Shown here: positions 26,404 through 36,279 of the stretch, piece after piece
Layout of the letters: every line of letters begins with the position of its first letter
Position numbering within the stretch: position 1 is the stretch's first letter
Origin: CAVSJO01 sp963728445
GTDB lineage: Bacteria > Gemmatimonadota > Gemmatimonadetes > Longimicrobiales > RSA9
NCBI GenBank assembly: GCA_963728445.1
Contig: CAVSJO010000006.1
Location: forward strand, 1,860,001 to 1,924,000
Reading direction: 5' to 3'
DNA: 64,000 nt
Notes under the pieces: generated by a model
Seen by the model: only the letters and a program-made list of their open reading frames with translations
What the model was told of the DNA's origin: nothing
Databases searched by the model: none
Program-made: the position numbers and the translations under genes

Positions 26404-26994
26404 GTGCGACGATCGATCCTCGCCACAGCCCTTTCAGCGGCCCTGCTCGCAACGGCCGCCTGCAGCGATCCCTTCGCCACCGGTCCGTGGCGCGTGGACG
26501 CGACCTATCCGGACACGGTGCAGCTCTACACGCTCGGCCGCGATTCGCTGCTCGGAAAGCCGTCGGCGTTCGATTTCACGGACGTGGCCCGCACCCGCGT
26601 CGTGGTGGAATCGCCGGGCGAGACGGGGAACTGGGACGTCGCCCTGACGGACCAGGGCGGCGGCCTCGTTCTCATGCCGCCCGGTGCTCTCCAGGCGTTC
26701 CCGCGGTCTTCGCAGATCGCGCTGCTGCCGGCCACCGCGGTATTCGATTCCCTGAAGAAAGCGCCCGCCGCGAGTGACTCCATCGTCTATCGGGACAGCA
26801 CGACCGTGCCGGTCATCGAAGGGCGCGTCTACATCGTCCGCACGCGCGCCGCGAGCTGCTATTACGGCGTGAACGGGCACTACTACGCGAAGATGGAAGT
26901 GCTCTCGGCCGACTACGACGCCGGAACGATGCGCTTCCGCTACATCGCGGACCCGAACTGCAACGACCCGTCCTTCGTCTCTCCGAAGAAATGA
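26404..26994 (+). CDS. lipoprotein of unknown function
   Basis: 196-aa secreted protein. The GTG at 26404 has GGAG five bases upstream and is followed by a signal peptide ending TAAC (Cys20), read as a lipobox-like site. The rest is mostly beta-strand-like with no motif I know; two Cys near the C-terminus could form a disulfide. It is four bases ahead of serS, so both share the promoter at 26326. Confidence 0.75.
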   Translation: MRRSILATALSAALLATAACSDPFATGPWRVDATYPDTVQLYTLGRDSLLGKPSAFDFTDVARTRVVVESPGETGNWDVALTDQGGGLVLMPPGALQAFPRSSQIALLPATAVFDSLKKAPAASDSIVYRDSTTVPVIEGRVYIVRTRAASCYYGVNGHYYAKMEVLSADYDAGTMRFRYIADPNCNDPSFVSPKK

Positions 26995-26998
26995 TCGA

Positions 26999-28279
26999 AT
27001 GCTGGACCTGAAGACGATCCGGGAGGACCCGGAGCTCGTGAAGGAGCGACTGCGCGTCCGGCAGAAGCCGGACGTGCTGGAGATGGTCGACCGCGTCGTC
27101 GCCCTCGATGCGCGTCGCCGGGAGCTGATCGCGGAGGTCGAGTCCCTCAAGGCGGAGCGCAATGCGGTCTCGCCGAAGGTCGGGGAGCTGAAGAAGGCCG
27201 GCGAGCACGAGGAGGCGGACCGGATCATCACCTCCATGCGGGAGCTCGTCGAGCGCATCGACGCCCGGGACGGTGAGCTGGCCCCCGTCGAGCAGGAGAT
27301 CGAGGCCCTGCTGCTGGAGATCCCGAACCTGCCGGAGCCGGACGTGCCGCCCGGCGGCGAGTCGGACGCCGTGACGATCCGACAGTGGGGGGAGGAGCGA
27401 CGCTTCGCCTTCGAGCCGAAGCCGCACTGGGAGCTCGGCGAGTCCCTGGGGATCCTGGACCTGCCGCGCGGAGCGAAGGTGGCGGGAAGCGGGTTCCCGC
27501 TCTACGTGGGTCTCGGCGCGAGGCTGGAGCGTTCCCTGATCAACCTGATGATGGACCTCCACGCGGGCGAGCACGGCTACACGGAGGCGTGGCCGCCGTT
27601 CATGGTCAACCGCCAGGCCGCGACGGGCACGGGCCACCTGCCGAAGTTCGCCGAGGACATGTACGAGGTCCCCCAGGACGGCTTCTTCATGGTGCCCACG
27701 GCGGAGCTGCCCATCACGAACCTCTACGCCGGCGAGATCCTGGCGCCCGAGGCGCTGCCGATCCGGCACGTGGCCTACACGCCGTGCTTCCGACGGGAGG
27801 CAGGAGCACACGGCAAGGACACGCGCGGCTTGATCCGCCTGCACCAGTTCGACAAGGTGGAGCTTGTGCGGTTCGAGCGACCGGAGGACTCCCACGCGGC
27901 ACTCGAGGAGCTGACCGGCCACGCAGAGGCGATCCTGCAGCGCCTCGGGCTCCGCTACCGTGTGATCGTCCTGGCCGGCGGGGACCTGGGCTTCTCGAAC
28001 GCAAAGACGTACGACCTCGAAGTCTGGGCGCCCGGCGTGGGACGCTGGCTCGAGGTCTCGAGCTGTTCGCTCTACACGGACTACCAGGCGCGCCGGGCCG
28101 ACATCCGGTTCCGCCCCGCACCGGGCGGGAAGCCCGAGTTCGTGCACACGCTGAACGGGTCCGCGCTGGCGCTGCCCCGGACCCTGATCGCGCTGCTGGA
28201 GACGTATCAGCAGGAGGACGGCAGCATCGAGCTGCCGGACGCCGTGTCCCGCTACATGGGCCGGTCGCGGATCGACTGA
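26999..28279 (+). CDS. serS: seryl-tRNA synthetase
   Basis: 426-aa class II synthetase charging tRNA-Ser (and tRNA-Sec if present). An N-terminal coiled-coil arm spans about 30-100. Class II motif 2 (CFRREAGAHGKDTRGLIRLHQF) region starts near residue 262, and motif 3 is NGSALALPRTLIALLE. Complete and of normal length. Confidence 0.97.
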   Translation: MLDLKTIREDPELVKERLRVRQKPDVLEMVDRVVALDARRRELIAEVESLKAERNAVSPKVGELKKAGEHEEADRIITSMRELVERIDARDGELAPVEQEIEALLLEIPNLPEPDVPPGGESDAVTIRQWGEERRFAFEPKPHWELGESLGILDLPRGAKVAGSGFPLYVGLGARLERSLINLMMDLHAGEHGYTEAWPPFMVNRQAATGTGHLPKFAEDMYEVPQDGFFMVPTAELPITNLYAGEILAPEALPIRHVAYTPCFRREAGAHGKDTRGLIRLHQFDKVELVRFERPEDSHAALEELTGHAEAILQRLGLRYRVIVLAGGDLGFSNAKTYDLEVWAPGVGRWLEVSSCSLYTDYQARRADIRFRPAPGGKPEFVHTLNGSALALPRTLIALLETYQQEDGSIELPDAVSRYMGRSRID

Positions 28280-28338
28280 CCGGTCGACGGGGCGACGGCG
28301 CTCCGGCCTCACGACCCCGAACCACGAACGGATTCGCC

Positions 28339-29544
28339 TTGAACCGGCGGTACTGGCCCGCGGCACTGGCGCTGCTGTCCGTGGCCATCTTCGGCTCGTA
28401 TCTGCTCTACACGGAGCAGCTGGTGCGACGGATCCGGCGGGAGGCCGAGATCCAGCGGCGCATGTACGCCGAGGTCCAGCGTGGCATCCTCTCCAACGAC
28501 GCAAGCGGAGCGACGCAGGCGCTGCTGGAGCTCCAGGAGGAGATCCGGCGCCTCGGCGTGCCGATCCTGGTGCTCGACGCCGCCGGCGAGCCCACCGCCT
28601 TTTCGAACATCCCCTTCGACGTCGACCTCTCGGACCCCGCGGACCGGATCGAGCTCAAGCGCTTCGCGGCGACGCTGGAGCGGGAGAACGGATTCATCAC
28701 CGAGCGGGGCGTCGGCGAGATCTACTTCGGCGCGCCGCCCATCCTCCAGGGACTTCGCTGGATCCCGTGGCTTCAGGTCTCCGGCGGCGTGCTGGCGCTG
28801 CTCGTGGCTCTGGCGCTGATCCGGGCGAACATGCGGGCGGAGCGGGAGCGGCTGTGGACGGCCATGGCGCGGGAGCTGGCGCACCAGATGGGGACGCCGC
28901 TCTCCTCCATGACGGGCTGGCTGGAGATCCTGCAGCTTCCGCCGTCTGCCCGGGGCGACATGGGCGACGACGTCGAGATCGCCCGGGAGCTCGGCGCGGA
29001 CGTGCAGCGGCTGGAGCGGGTCTCGCGGCGGTTCGAGCTCATCGGCAAGCCCCCGCGACTCGCGGCGTCCGACGTCGCCTCGATCATGAGCGACCTCGAC
29101 GAGTACCTGCGGCCGCGCCTGCCGCGACTCGGCTCCGGCGTCGACTTCAGCGTGCGGGTGGAGCCGGGGCTGCCGTACGTGCGGGCGAATCGCGTGCTGC
29201 TCCTGTGGGCGCTGGAGAACCTGGTCAAGAACGCCCTCGACGCGCTGGCGGGGCGAGGCGGCCGCATCCACGTGGCGGCGCTGCAGGGCCCCCGGGGCGG
29301 CGTGACCCTGGCCGTGACGGACAACGGTCCGGGCATCGACCGATCCGTGCGCGACCGTCTGTTCGATCCCGGGGTAAGCACGAAGCGGACGGGCTGGGGC
29401 GTCGGACTGTCGCTGGCCCGGCGCATCGTGGAGGACCTCCACGGCGGCCGCATTTCCGTGCGCGTCCGGAAGGGCGGCGGCACGATCTTTCAGATCGACC
29501 TTCCCGCTGCGGGGAAGGTCCAGGATGGGAGCGGCGAAGCGTAG
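28339..29544 (+). CDS. membrane sensor histidine kinase
   Basis: 401-aa kinase starting, as far as I can see, at a TTG (28339); no ATG or GTG is in frame between the serS stop and the first helix. Helices at about 5-22 and 145-165 enclose an extracellular sensor of about 120 residues. The phospho-acceptor His182 lies in ELAHQMGTPLSSM, an H-box variant with Gln-Met-Gly in place of the common E-[IL]-[KR]. The ATPase domain has ENLVKNALDAL, DNGPGID and GWGVGLSLA. No regulator is adjacent; it is directly followed by the helicase gene. Confidence 0.88.
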   Translation: MNRRYWPAALALLSVAIFGSYLLYTEQLVRRIRREAEIQRRMYAEVQRGILSNDASGATQALLELQEEIRRLGVPILVLDAAGEPTAFSNIPFDVDLSDPADRIELKRFAATLERENGFITERGVGEIYFGAPPILQGLRWIPWLQVSGGVLALLVALALIRANMRAERERLWTAMARELAHQMGTPLSSMTGWLEILQLPPSARGDMGDDVEIARELGADVQRLERVSRRFELIGKPPRLAASDVASIMSDLDEYLRPRLPRLGSGVDFSVRVEPGLPYVRANRVLLLWALENLVKNALDALAGRGGRIHVAALQGPRGGVTLAVTDNGPGIDRSVRDRLFDPGVSTKRTGWGVGLSLARRIVEDLHGGRISVRVRKGGGTIFQIDLPAAGKVQDGSGEA

Positions 29545-31845
29545 ATGCAGGTGAAGGACAGACTGGCAGGGCTGAATCCGGAACAGCGGGAGGCGGTCGA
29601 GCACGTGCACGGCCCCCTTCTGGTGCTGGCCGGAGCCGGATCGGGGAAGACGCGGGTGCTCACGACGCGCGTCGCGCACCTGGTGCAGGAGCACGGGGTC
29701 GATCCGTCCACGATCCTGGCGGTGACGTTCACGAACAAGGCCGCCGCCGAGATGCGCGATCGCGTCCGGCGCCTTCTGGGCGAGGAGCCGGCCGGCCTCT
29801 GGGCGGGGACGTTCCACTCCATCGGCGCGCGCATTCTCCGCCGCTACGCTCCCCGCCTCGGCTGGGCGCCGAACTTCTCCATCTACGACGCGGACCAGCA
29901 GCTCCGGGAGGTCAAGCGCGTGATGGAGGCGCTCAACCTCCCGACGAAGCGCTGGCACCCGAAGGCGGTGCACGGCTCCATCTCGTCCTCGAAGAACCAG
30001 CTCGTTGCGCCCGAGGACTACGCGAGGCTCGCGGCCGACCCGTTCTCCCGCGTGGTGGCGGACGTGTATCCGCGCTACGAGGCCGCGCTGAAGGAGCAGA
30101 ACGCCTTCGATTTCGATGACCTGCTGGTCCGTCCCGTCGAGCTGTTCCTGGCGAATCCGGACGTGCTCGGCACCTTCCGGAGTCGTTTCCGCTTCGTCCT
30201 CGTGGACGAGTACCAGGACACGAACCGCGCGCAGTACCGCTTCCTCGAGCTCCTGGCCCGGGAACACGGCAACCTCATGGTCGTCGGCGACGACGACCAG
30301 TCCATCTATCGATGGCGGGGCGCCGACATCGCGAACATCCTCGACTTCGAGAAGGACTTCCCGGCGGCGAGCACGGTCCGGCTGGAGCAGAACTACCGGT
30401 CGACGGCCCGCATCCTCCAGGTCGCGAACGCGGTCATCGAGCAGAACCTGCGGCGCAAGGGCAAGACGCTCCGGACGGACGCCGGGGAAGGGGAGCGGAT
30501 CACGGTCGTCGAGGCCGCCGACGAGCGGGACGAGGCGGACTGGATCGCCCGAGAGATCCAGACCCGGCGCTCAGCCGACCCCGAGCTGACGCTGCGGGAT
30601 TTCGTCGTGCTGTACCGGACGAACGCGCAGTCCCGGGCGTTCGAGGAAGCGTTCCGGACCCGGGACCTGCCGTACCAGGTGGTCGGGGGCACGCGCTTCT
30701 ACGAGCGGCGGGAGATCATGGACCTCCTCGCCTACCTGCGCCTCATCTCCAACCCGGCGGACGCGGGTGCACTCGACCGCATCATCAACTACCCGCGTCG
30801 GGGGATCGGGGACGCGACCCGGTCCCGGCTCTTCGCGTGGGCGAACGAGACGGGCCAGTCGCCGTTCGATGCAGCCCTCAACGCGGAGAAGTGCGCGGAG
30901 CTGCCGACCGCCGGCGGCGCGTCGGTGGCGGCGTTCGCCCGGATGATCGACCGGTTCCGCGGTCTCGCCCCCCACGTTGGCGTGGAGGAGCTGCTGGAAA
31001 AGCTGATCGCAGAGGTGGGGATCATCGAAGCGCTGCAGGCCGAGGGGCCGGAGGGGGAGGACCGCGTGGACAACGTCCGGGAGCTCGTCGCCGGCGCGGC
31101 CGACTTCGACGCGCGTCTGGCGGCGGGCGAGCTCGACGAGGAGGAGGCGCCGGAAGCCTCCACGCCGCTGGACCTGTTCCTCCAGAAGGTCGCTCTCGTC
31201 ACCGACGTGGACCGGCACGATCCTGCCGCGGACGCGGTGACCATGATGACGCTGCACAACGCGAAGGGACTCGAGTTCCCGTTCGTGTTCATCGGCGGCA
31301 TGGAGGACGGGCTCTTCCCTCTGGCCCGCGCCTACGACGACCCCGAGGAGCTGGAGGAGGAGCGGCGCCTCTTCTACGTCGGCATCACCAGGGCCGAGCA
31401 GAAGCTCTACCTCGCCCACGCGCGCATGCGCCGCCGGGCGGGTGACTTCTCGGCGTGCGTGCCCTCGTCCTTCCTGCGACCGATCCCGGAGGACCACCTC
31501 GATGAGAGGACGACGAGCGCGGTCGATCGGCTGCACGGCTCCGGCGGCTCGCGCTGGGGCGGCTCGTCGGCCAGCGGCCGCTGGGGCGGCTCCCGTGGCA
31601 GCTCCTCCGGGCGCTCGCCCTTCGACGGGGACGACGAGCCTTCGGGGTACGTCATCGACTACACCGACGCACAGGACTTCCCACGCTTCGTGAAGGGGGA
31701 GCGTGTGCGGCATCCTCGCTTCGGCAGGGGCGTGATCCGGGAGCTGTCGGGCTTCGGCAAGGACCTGAAGGCCACCATCGAATTCGACGGCGTCGGCCGG
31801 AAGAAGGTGATGGTCCAGTTTGCGAATCTTCAGAAGGAGCTGTAG
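29545..31845 (+). CDS. pcrA: UvrD/PcrA-type ATP-dependent DNA helicase
   Basis: 766-aa superfamily 1A 3'-5' helicase for nucleotide excision repair and replication conflicts. Motif I AGAGSGKT, Ia FTNKAAAEM, II VDEYQDT, III GDDDQSIYRWRGA, V TLHNAKGLEF and VI VGITRAEQ are intact. The C-terminal domain (about 715-766) is the Tudor-like module that binds RNA polymerase in PcrA. Its ATG follows the kinase stop without a gap. Confidence 0.95.
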   Translation: MQVKDRLAGLNPEQREAVEHVHGPLLVLAGAGSGKTRVLTTRVAHLVQEHGVDPSTILAVTFTNKAAAEMRDRVRRLLGEEPAGLWAGTFHSIGARILRRYAPRLGWAPNFSIYDADQQLREVKRVMEALNLPTKRWHPKAVHGSISSSKNQLVAPEDYARLAADPFSRVVADVYPRYEAALKEQNAFDFDDLLVRPVELFLANPDVLGTFRSRFRFVLVDEYQDTNRAQYRFLELLAREHGNLMVVGDDDQSIYRWRGADIANILDFEKDFPAASTVRLEQNYRSTARILQVANAVIEQNLRRKGKTLRTDAGEGERITVVEAADERDEADWIAREIQTRRSADPELTLRDFVVLYRTNAQSRAFEEAFRTRDLPYQVVGGTRFYERREIMDLLAYLRLISNPADAGALDRIINYPRRGIGDATRSRLFAWANETGQSPFDAALNAEKCAELPTAGGASVAAFARMIDRFRGLAPHVGVEELLEKLIAEVGIIEALQAEGPEGEDRVDNVRELVAGAADFDARLAAGELDEEEAPEASTPLDLFLQKVALVTDVDRHDPAADAVTMMTLHNAKGLEFPFVFIGGMEDGLFPLARAYDDPEELEEERRLFYVGITRAEQKLYLAHARMRRRAGDFSACVPSSFLRPIPEDHLDERTTSAVDRLHGSGGSRWGGSSASGRWGGSRGSSSGRSPFDGDDEPSGYVIDYTDAQDFPRFVKGERVRHPRFGRGVIRELSGFGKDLKATIEFDGVGRKKVMVQFANLQKEL

Positions 31846-31847
31846 CC

Positions 31848-32138
31848 GTGGCGGTCGGTCGGGACGAGGTCCTGCGCCTGGCCCGTCTCGCGCGGCTGCG
31901 TGTGGACCCCGATGAGCTGGACTCCCTGACGTCCGACCTGAACGCGCTGGTCGAGCACGTGGCGAGCCTGGGCCCCGGCGAGGGCCCGGTGCCGGAAATG
32001 TCGGTGCCTCCTGCCGCGGTAGCAGGCGACGTCGCTCCCGACCCCCTTCGCATTCCCCTTCCGCAGCTCGCGCCCCGATGGCGCGACGGCTTCTTCGCGG
32101 CGCCCCGGCCCAAGGCCTTCGAGGACGAGGCCCCGTGA
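31848..32138 (+). CDS. gatC: Asp/Glu-tRNA amidotransferase subunit C
   Basis: 96-aa GatC, which bridges GatA and GatB in the complex that converts Glu-tRNA(Gln) or Asp-tRNA(Asn) to the amide. It opens with VLRLARLARLRVDPDEL and ends in the FFAAPRP segment. GTG start two bases after the helicase stop; its stop overlaps gatA. Confidence 0.92.
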   Translation: MAVGRDEVLRLARLARLRVDPDELDSLTSDLNALVEHVASLGPGEGPVPEMSVPPAAVAGDVAPDPLRIPLPQLAPRWRDGFFAAPRPKAFEDEAP

Positions 32139-33547
32139 GCGACGGCGCGTCGGGCCCGGCTGCGGCCCGCGTCGGCCGCGCCCTCGACGCCGTCGAACGA
32201 GCATCCTCGCTCAACGCGTTCCTCTCCGTCGATGCTGCCGGAGCAGGGGCCGCGGCGTGGAGACTCGACGAGGCGGCGGCGTCGGGCGACGCGCCCGGAC
32301 CGCTGCACGGGCTCGTGGTCGCGGTGAAGGACAACCTCTGCACCGTGGCCCTTCCCACGACGTGCGGGTCGCGCATCCTGGACGGCTACCACTCCCCGTA
32401 CGAGGCGACGGCGGTCCGGCGCGTTCGCGCAGCCGGCGGGATCGTCCTGGGCAAGACGAATCTCGACGAGTTCGCCATGGGCTCGTCCACGGAGCACTCG
32501 GTGTTCGGGGCGACGCGGAATCCGCACGACCCCGGGCGTGTGCCGGGCGGCTCGTCCGGTGGGTCGGCAGCGGCGGTGGCCGCGGGTGTGGCCGACGTCG
32601 CGCTGGGCAGCGACACCGGCGGATCGGTGCGCCAGCCGGCGGCGTTCTGCGGCGTGGTTGGCATCCGGCCGACGTACGGACGGGTCAGCCGCTATGGCCT
32701 CGTGGCGTTCGCCTCCTCGATGGACCAGGTCGGCACGATCGGGCGGACGGTGGAGAGCGCTGCCCGGCTGCTCCAGGTCGTCTCGGGGCCGGACCCCCGG
32801 GACGCCACCTGCGGCGACGCGCCGGTGCCGGACCTGACGGCGGCGGCGAGGGCGGGTCGAGCCGGCGGCGTGGAGGGGCTCGTGGTAGGGATACCGGCGG
32901 AGTACCGGTCCGGGCTGGAGGCCGGCGTCGAGGCACGGTTCTCGGCCGTGACCCGGCTCTTCGAGGCGGCCGGCGCCGAGCTCCGCGAGCTCTCCCTGCC
33001 GCACACGGCTGAGGCGCTGCCTGCCTACTGCGTGCTGGCTCCGGCGGAGGCGGCGAGCAACCTGGCCCGCTATGATGGCGTCCGCTTCGGCCGCCGGCCG
33101 GCCGACGGGTCCGACGACGAAGGGGATCTCGTCGAGCGGACCCGGTCCCGGGGCTTCGGGACCGAGGCCAGGCGCCGCATCCTGCTGGGCACGTACGTGC
33201 TGTCGGCAGGCCATCGGGAGCGGTACTACGCCCGGGCCTGCCGTGCCCGGGCACGCGTCGCCGCGGACTTCATGGCCGCGTTCGCGTCCGGGGTCGACGT
33301 TCTCCTCACGCCCACGACCCCGACCCCCGCCTTTCCGCTGGGGTCGCGCACCGGCGATCCCGTGGCGATGTACGCGGCGGACGTGTTCACAACGGGTCCG
33401 AGCCTGGCCGGGCTGCCGTGCCTGTCGGTGCCGATGGGGCGGATCGACGGCCTGCCGGTGGGGGCCCAGCTCGTCGCACCCCCCTGGGCCGAGGCTGATC
33501 TCGTACGAGCGGCGGCAGGCCTCGAGTCGCTCGGAATCGTCCAATGA
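32135..33547 (+). CDS. gatA: Asp/Glu-tRNA amidotransferase subunit A
   Basis: 470-aa amidase that releases ammonia from glutamine. The Ser-cisSer-Lys triad is Lys65, Ser140 and Ser164, with the family spacing, in VKDNL, GGSSGGS and DTGGSVRQPA. The GTG start overlaps the gatC stop. Presence of GatCAB suggests that Gln-tRNA and/or Asn-tRNA are made indirectly. Confidence 0.96.
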   Translation: MSDGASGPAAARVGRALDAVERASSLNAFLSVDAAGAGAAAWRLDEAAASGDAPGPLHGLVVAVKDNLCTVALPTTCGSRILDGYHSPYEATAVRRVRAAGGIVLGKTNLDEFAMGSSTEHSVFGATRNPHDPGRVPGGSSGGSAAAVAAGVADVALGSDTGGSVRQPAAFCGVVGIRPTYGRVSRYGLVAFASSMDQVGTIGRTVESAARLLQVVSGPDPRDATCGDAPVPDLTAAARAGRAGGVEGLVVGIPAEYRSGLEAGVEARFSAVTRLFEAAGAELRELSLPHTAEALPAYCVLAPAEAASNLARYDGVRFGRRPADGSDDEGDLVERTRSRGFGTEARRRILLGTYVLSAGHRERYYARACRARARVAADFMAAFASGVDVLLTPTTPTPAFPLGSRTGDPVAMYAADVFTTGPSLAGLPCLSVPMGRIDGLPVGAQLVAPPWAEADLVRAAAGLESLGIVQ

Positions 33548-35010
33548 GCGCTCGTGCGGTGATCGGGCTGGAGATCCACGTTCAGCTCGCGACAGGCCGG
33601 AAGCTCTTCTGCCGGGACGCCGCGCGATTCGGCGATCCGCCGAACACCCACGTGTGCCCGACATGCCTCGGGCTGCCCGGGGCGCTGCCGGTGCTCGACG
33701 TGGACGCCGTCCGCCTCGCGGTGCGCACCGCCGTCGCACTCGGCGCGTCGGTGCGGCCCGTGAGCCGGTTCGCCCGCAAGCACTACTTCTATCCGGACCT
33801 GCCCCGCGGATACCAGATCACGCAGTACGACGAGCCCCTCGCCGAGGGAGGCTGCCTGAACGAGGAGGTTCGCGTCCGCCGCCTGCATCTGGAGGAGGAC
33901 GCGGGGCGGTCGCTGCACGGCCGCATTCCCGGCTACACGGCAGTGGACCTGAATCGCGCGGGCGTGCCGCTGGTGGAGATCGTGACGGAGCCGGATTTCG
34001 AAGCGCCGCCGGACGTGCGGCGTGCGCTGCTGGAGCTCCGTCGGCTCCTCCGCTATCTGGACGTCAGCCGCTGCGACATGGAGAAGGGCGAGCTGCGGGT
34101 GGACGCGAACGTCTCGCTGGCCGAGCCGGGCGCAGGCGGCGGACCGGGCGTCCGAACCGAGCTGAAGAACCTGAACTCGTTCTCGGCCGTGGAGCGGGCC
34201 CTCGACTGGGAGATCGCACGGCAGCGGCGGACGCTGGCGGACCGAGGTCGCGTCGAGGCGGTCACCCTGCTGTGGGACGAGGCCGCGGGCGTGGCGCGTC
34301 CCATGCGGAGGAAGGAGGACAGCCGCGACTACCGCTACCTCGAAGACCCGGACCTGCCGCCGGTGCGCGTGTCCGAAGCCGCCGTGGCGGCGGAGCGGGA
34401 CAACCTGCCGGAGCGTCCGTCCGAGCGCGCGGCCCGCCTGCGGCACGATCACGGGCTGGATGCTGCCGACGCCGACGTGCTCACCGCGCGTCGCTCGGTG
34501 GCAGACCTCTTCGACCACGCCGTCGCCGCCGGCGCACCCGGCGTGGACGCGGCGCGCTGGATCACGGGCGAGGTCCTGGCCTGGGCCAACCGCACGGGTC
34601 GGGATGCCGACGCCGTACCGGGCGGCGGTGCGGGACTCGCGGAGCTGATCGCGCTGGAGCGGGACGGCACACTGTCCGGACGCCTCGCCCGGAACGTCTT
34701 CGAGGCCATGGTCCGGTCGGGCCGGCGGGCGGGGGAGATCGTCGCCGAACAGGGGCTGCGGCAGGTGACCGACGCGGACCGGATCGCGGCGTGGGTGGAC
34801 GCCGTCGTGGACCAGGATCCGGACGCAGCCGAACGGTATCGTGCGGGCGAGACGAAGGTGCTAGGCTACTTCATGGGACGGCTGATGGAACGCTCGAAGG
34901 GAAGGGCGGACCCGCACGCGGCCCGCGCGGCCATCCGCGCGGCGCTCGAGGGCGAACGGGACGCGGATGGAGCCGACGGGTCCGGGCCCGGACCTGCCGG
35001 ACAGAGCTGA
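33544..35010 (+). CDS. gatB: Asp/Glu-tRNA amidotransferase subunit B
   Basis: 488-aa kinase and tRNA-binding subunit. Family motifs include IGLEIHVQL, KHYFYPDLP (GYQITQY next) and SRDYRYLEDPDLPP; the C-terminal YqeY-like domain covers about 330-475 and includes KVLGYFMG. ATG start overlaps the gatA stop. Confidence 0.96.
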   Translation: MSARAVIGLEIHVQLATGRKLFCRDAARFGDPPNTHVCPTCLGLPGALPVLDVDAVRLAVRTAVALGASVRPVSRFARKHYFYPDLPRGYQITQYDEPLAEGGCLNEEVRVRRLHLEEDAGRSLHGRIPGYTAVDLNRAGVPLVEIVTEPDFEAPPDVRRALLELRRLLRYLDVSRCDMEKGELRVDANVSLAEPGAGGGPGVRTELKNLNSFSAVERALDWEIARQRRTLADRGRVEAVTLLWDEAAGVARPMRRKEDSRDYRYLEDPDLPPVRVSEAAVAAERDNLPERPSERAARLRHDHGLDAADADVLTARRSVADLFDHAVAAGAPGVDAARWITGEVLAWANRTGRDADAVPGGGAGLAELIALERDGTLSGRLARNVFEAMVRSGRRAGEIVAEQGLRQVTDADRIAAWVDAVVDQDPDAAERYRAGETKVLGYFMGRLMERSKGRADPHAARAAIRAALEGERDADGADGSGPGPAGQS

Positions 35011-35027
35011 AGCGGAGAGGTCCGGAC

Positions 35028-35318
35028 GTGGTCGGTATACTCGTGCTTCTCGTCTTTGCGACCGTGGGGTCGAAGATCCTGCTGGGGCTCGCGGCGATCT
35101 ACCTGCTGCTGCCGACCGAGCGGTCGTGTCCTGCATGCGACGGCGAGACGCTCCCGCTCCGTGGCGCCCTGCCTGCGGAGCTCCTCTGCAGGCTGTTCCG
35201 GATCCAGCGCCGCTGGTGCACCCGGTGCGGGCGGAGCGCCCTCGCACGCAGGAGCCGCGAGCCGAGGGTCTTCGTGGGTCCGGCGGACGCACCCCGCGTC
35301 CGGGAGCCCACCGGCTGA
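35028..35318 (+). CDS. small membrane protein with zinc-ribbon cysteines
   Basis: 96-aa protein with one N-terminal helix (about 2-28) followed by CPAC (34-37), a lone Cys54 and CTRC (64-67), the spacing of a small zinc ribbon. The GTG start has GGAGAGG seven bases upstream. It follows gatB by 17 bases and ends the long serS-gatB transcript. Function unknown. Confidence 0.75.
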   Translation: MVGILVLLVFATVGSKILLGLAAIYLLLPTERSCPACDGETLPLRGALPAELLCRLFRIQRRWCTRCGRSALARRSREPRVFVGPADAPRVREPTG

Positions 35319-35350
35319 GTAGGACGGACGGAGGACCGGCCTGAAGCGCA

Positions 35351-36271
35351 CTACCTCGTGAGTTGCCGGGAGCTCTGCCAGTGGCCGAGGGGGTCGGACG
35401 GCAGCTCGAAGAAGTCGTCCGCGAGCTCGAGCAGCCGACCGGAGTCCCGTCCGGCTCCATCCCGGACAGCCAGTCGCCGCACCTTCTTCGCGAGCTGGAG
35501 GTTGAACTCACCGGTCGGGTCACGGCCCGCCGCAACGGACTCGCCGCGTCGGCGCAGGTAGTCCACGACGGAGTCGAATGCACGGGAGACGTACGCTTCG
35601 ACGTCGTCGTCCGTCAGGTCCCACCGCGATTTCTGCAGCAGCCTGTCGAAGATGTTCTGCCAGCGCTCGTTGTCCTGGATACGGATCATGCCCCGGAAGA
35701 TCCGGCGGTTCGTCTGGAAGGAGAAGATCGTGGCGCTCAGGACGCTGTCGAAGAGTGCGTCGGCAGCTGCGTGATCCATGTCCATGACGACGCTGCGGGC
35801 GGTGGCGCTGTAGGCCTCTCCCAGATGGACGTCCAGACGGTACTCCCAGTAGGAATGACCGAGGGCCTTCGTCGAGCTCGTCAGGACGAGCTGCCGGGGC
35901 ACGAAGTAGTTGTGGGCGATGGTGTCCGCCGCGAGGTGGCTCAGGTACCCCAGTCCGACGGCGCGCAGGCGGTCGTCCGCGGCCTCCGCGTGGATTTCCT
36001 CGCCCACGTGCCAGAAATGGCAATGTCGGCCCGCCGGAACGTACTTCTTGCCCAGCGAGATGTCCGCGGCCACGGACCCGTACAGGAAGCTCCTCGGGTG
36101 CCGCCGGATCAGATCGGCCACGGCGGGGGGCAGCAGGAAGAGGGCGTTCAGGAGCCGCTCGCCGAGGAAGATGTGCGTGGCGGGGCCGAACGCCCATCCC
36201 GCGGCGGGGAGGAGCGCCATCGCCCCCAGCGCCGCGAGGACGAGCAATCCGAAGTGGACCGCCGAGCGCAT
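35351..36271 (-). CDS. secreted zinc-dependent phospholipase C-like protein
   Basis: 306-aa protein with a signal peptide (cleavage near WA-FG at about 27) and the all-helical fold signature of the zinc-dependent phospholipase C/S1-P1 type: PATHIFLGERLL, YGSVAADISLG, HFWHVGEE and LSHLAADTIAHNYFVP supply His and Asp ligands. Substrate not known. It lies eight bases after the YtxH-like gene and converges with the gatB transcript. Confidence 0.8.
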   Translation of the reverse strand: MRSAVHFGLLVLAALGAMALLPAAGWAFGPATHIFLGERLLNALFLLPPAVADLIRRHPRSFLYGSVAADISLGKKYVPAGRHCHFWHVGEEIHAEAADDRLRAVGLGYLSHLAADTIAHNYFVPRQLVLTSSTKALGHSYWEYRLDVHLGEAYSATARSVVMDMDHAAADALFDSVLSATIFSFQTNRRIFRGMIRIQDNERWQNIFDRLLQKSRWDLTDDDVEAYVSRAFDSVVDYLRRRGESVAAGRDPTGEFNLQLAKKVRRLAVRDGAGRDSGRLLELADDFFELPSDPLGHWQSSRQLTR

Positions 36272-36279
36272 CGTCAGGA

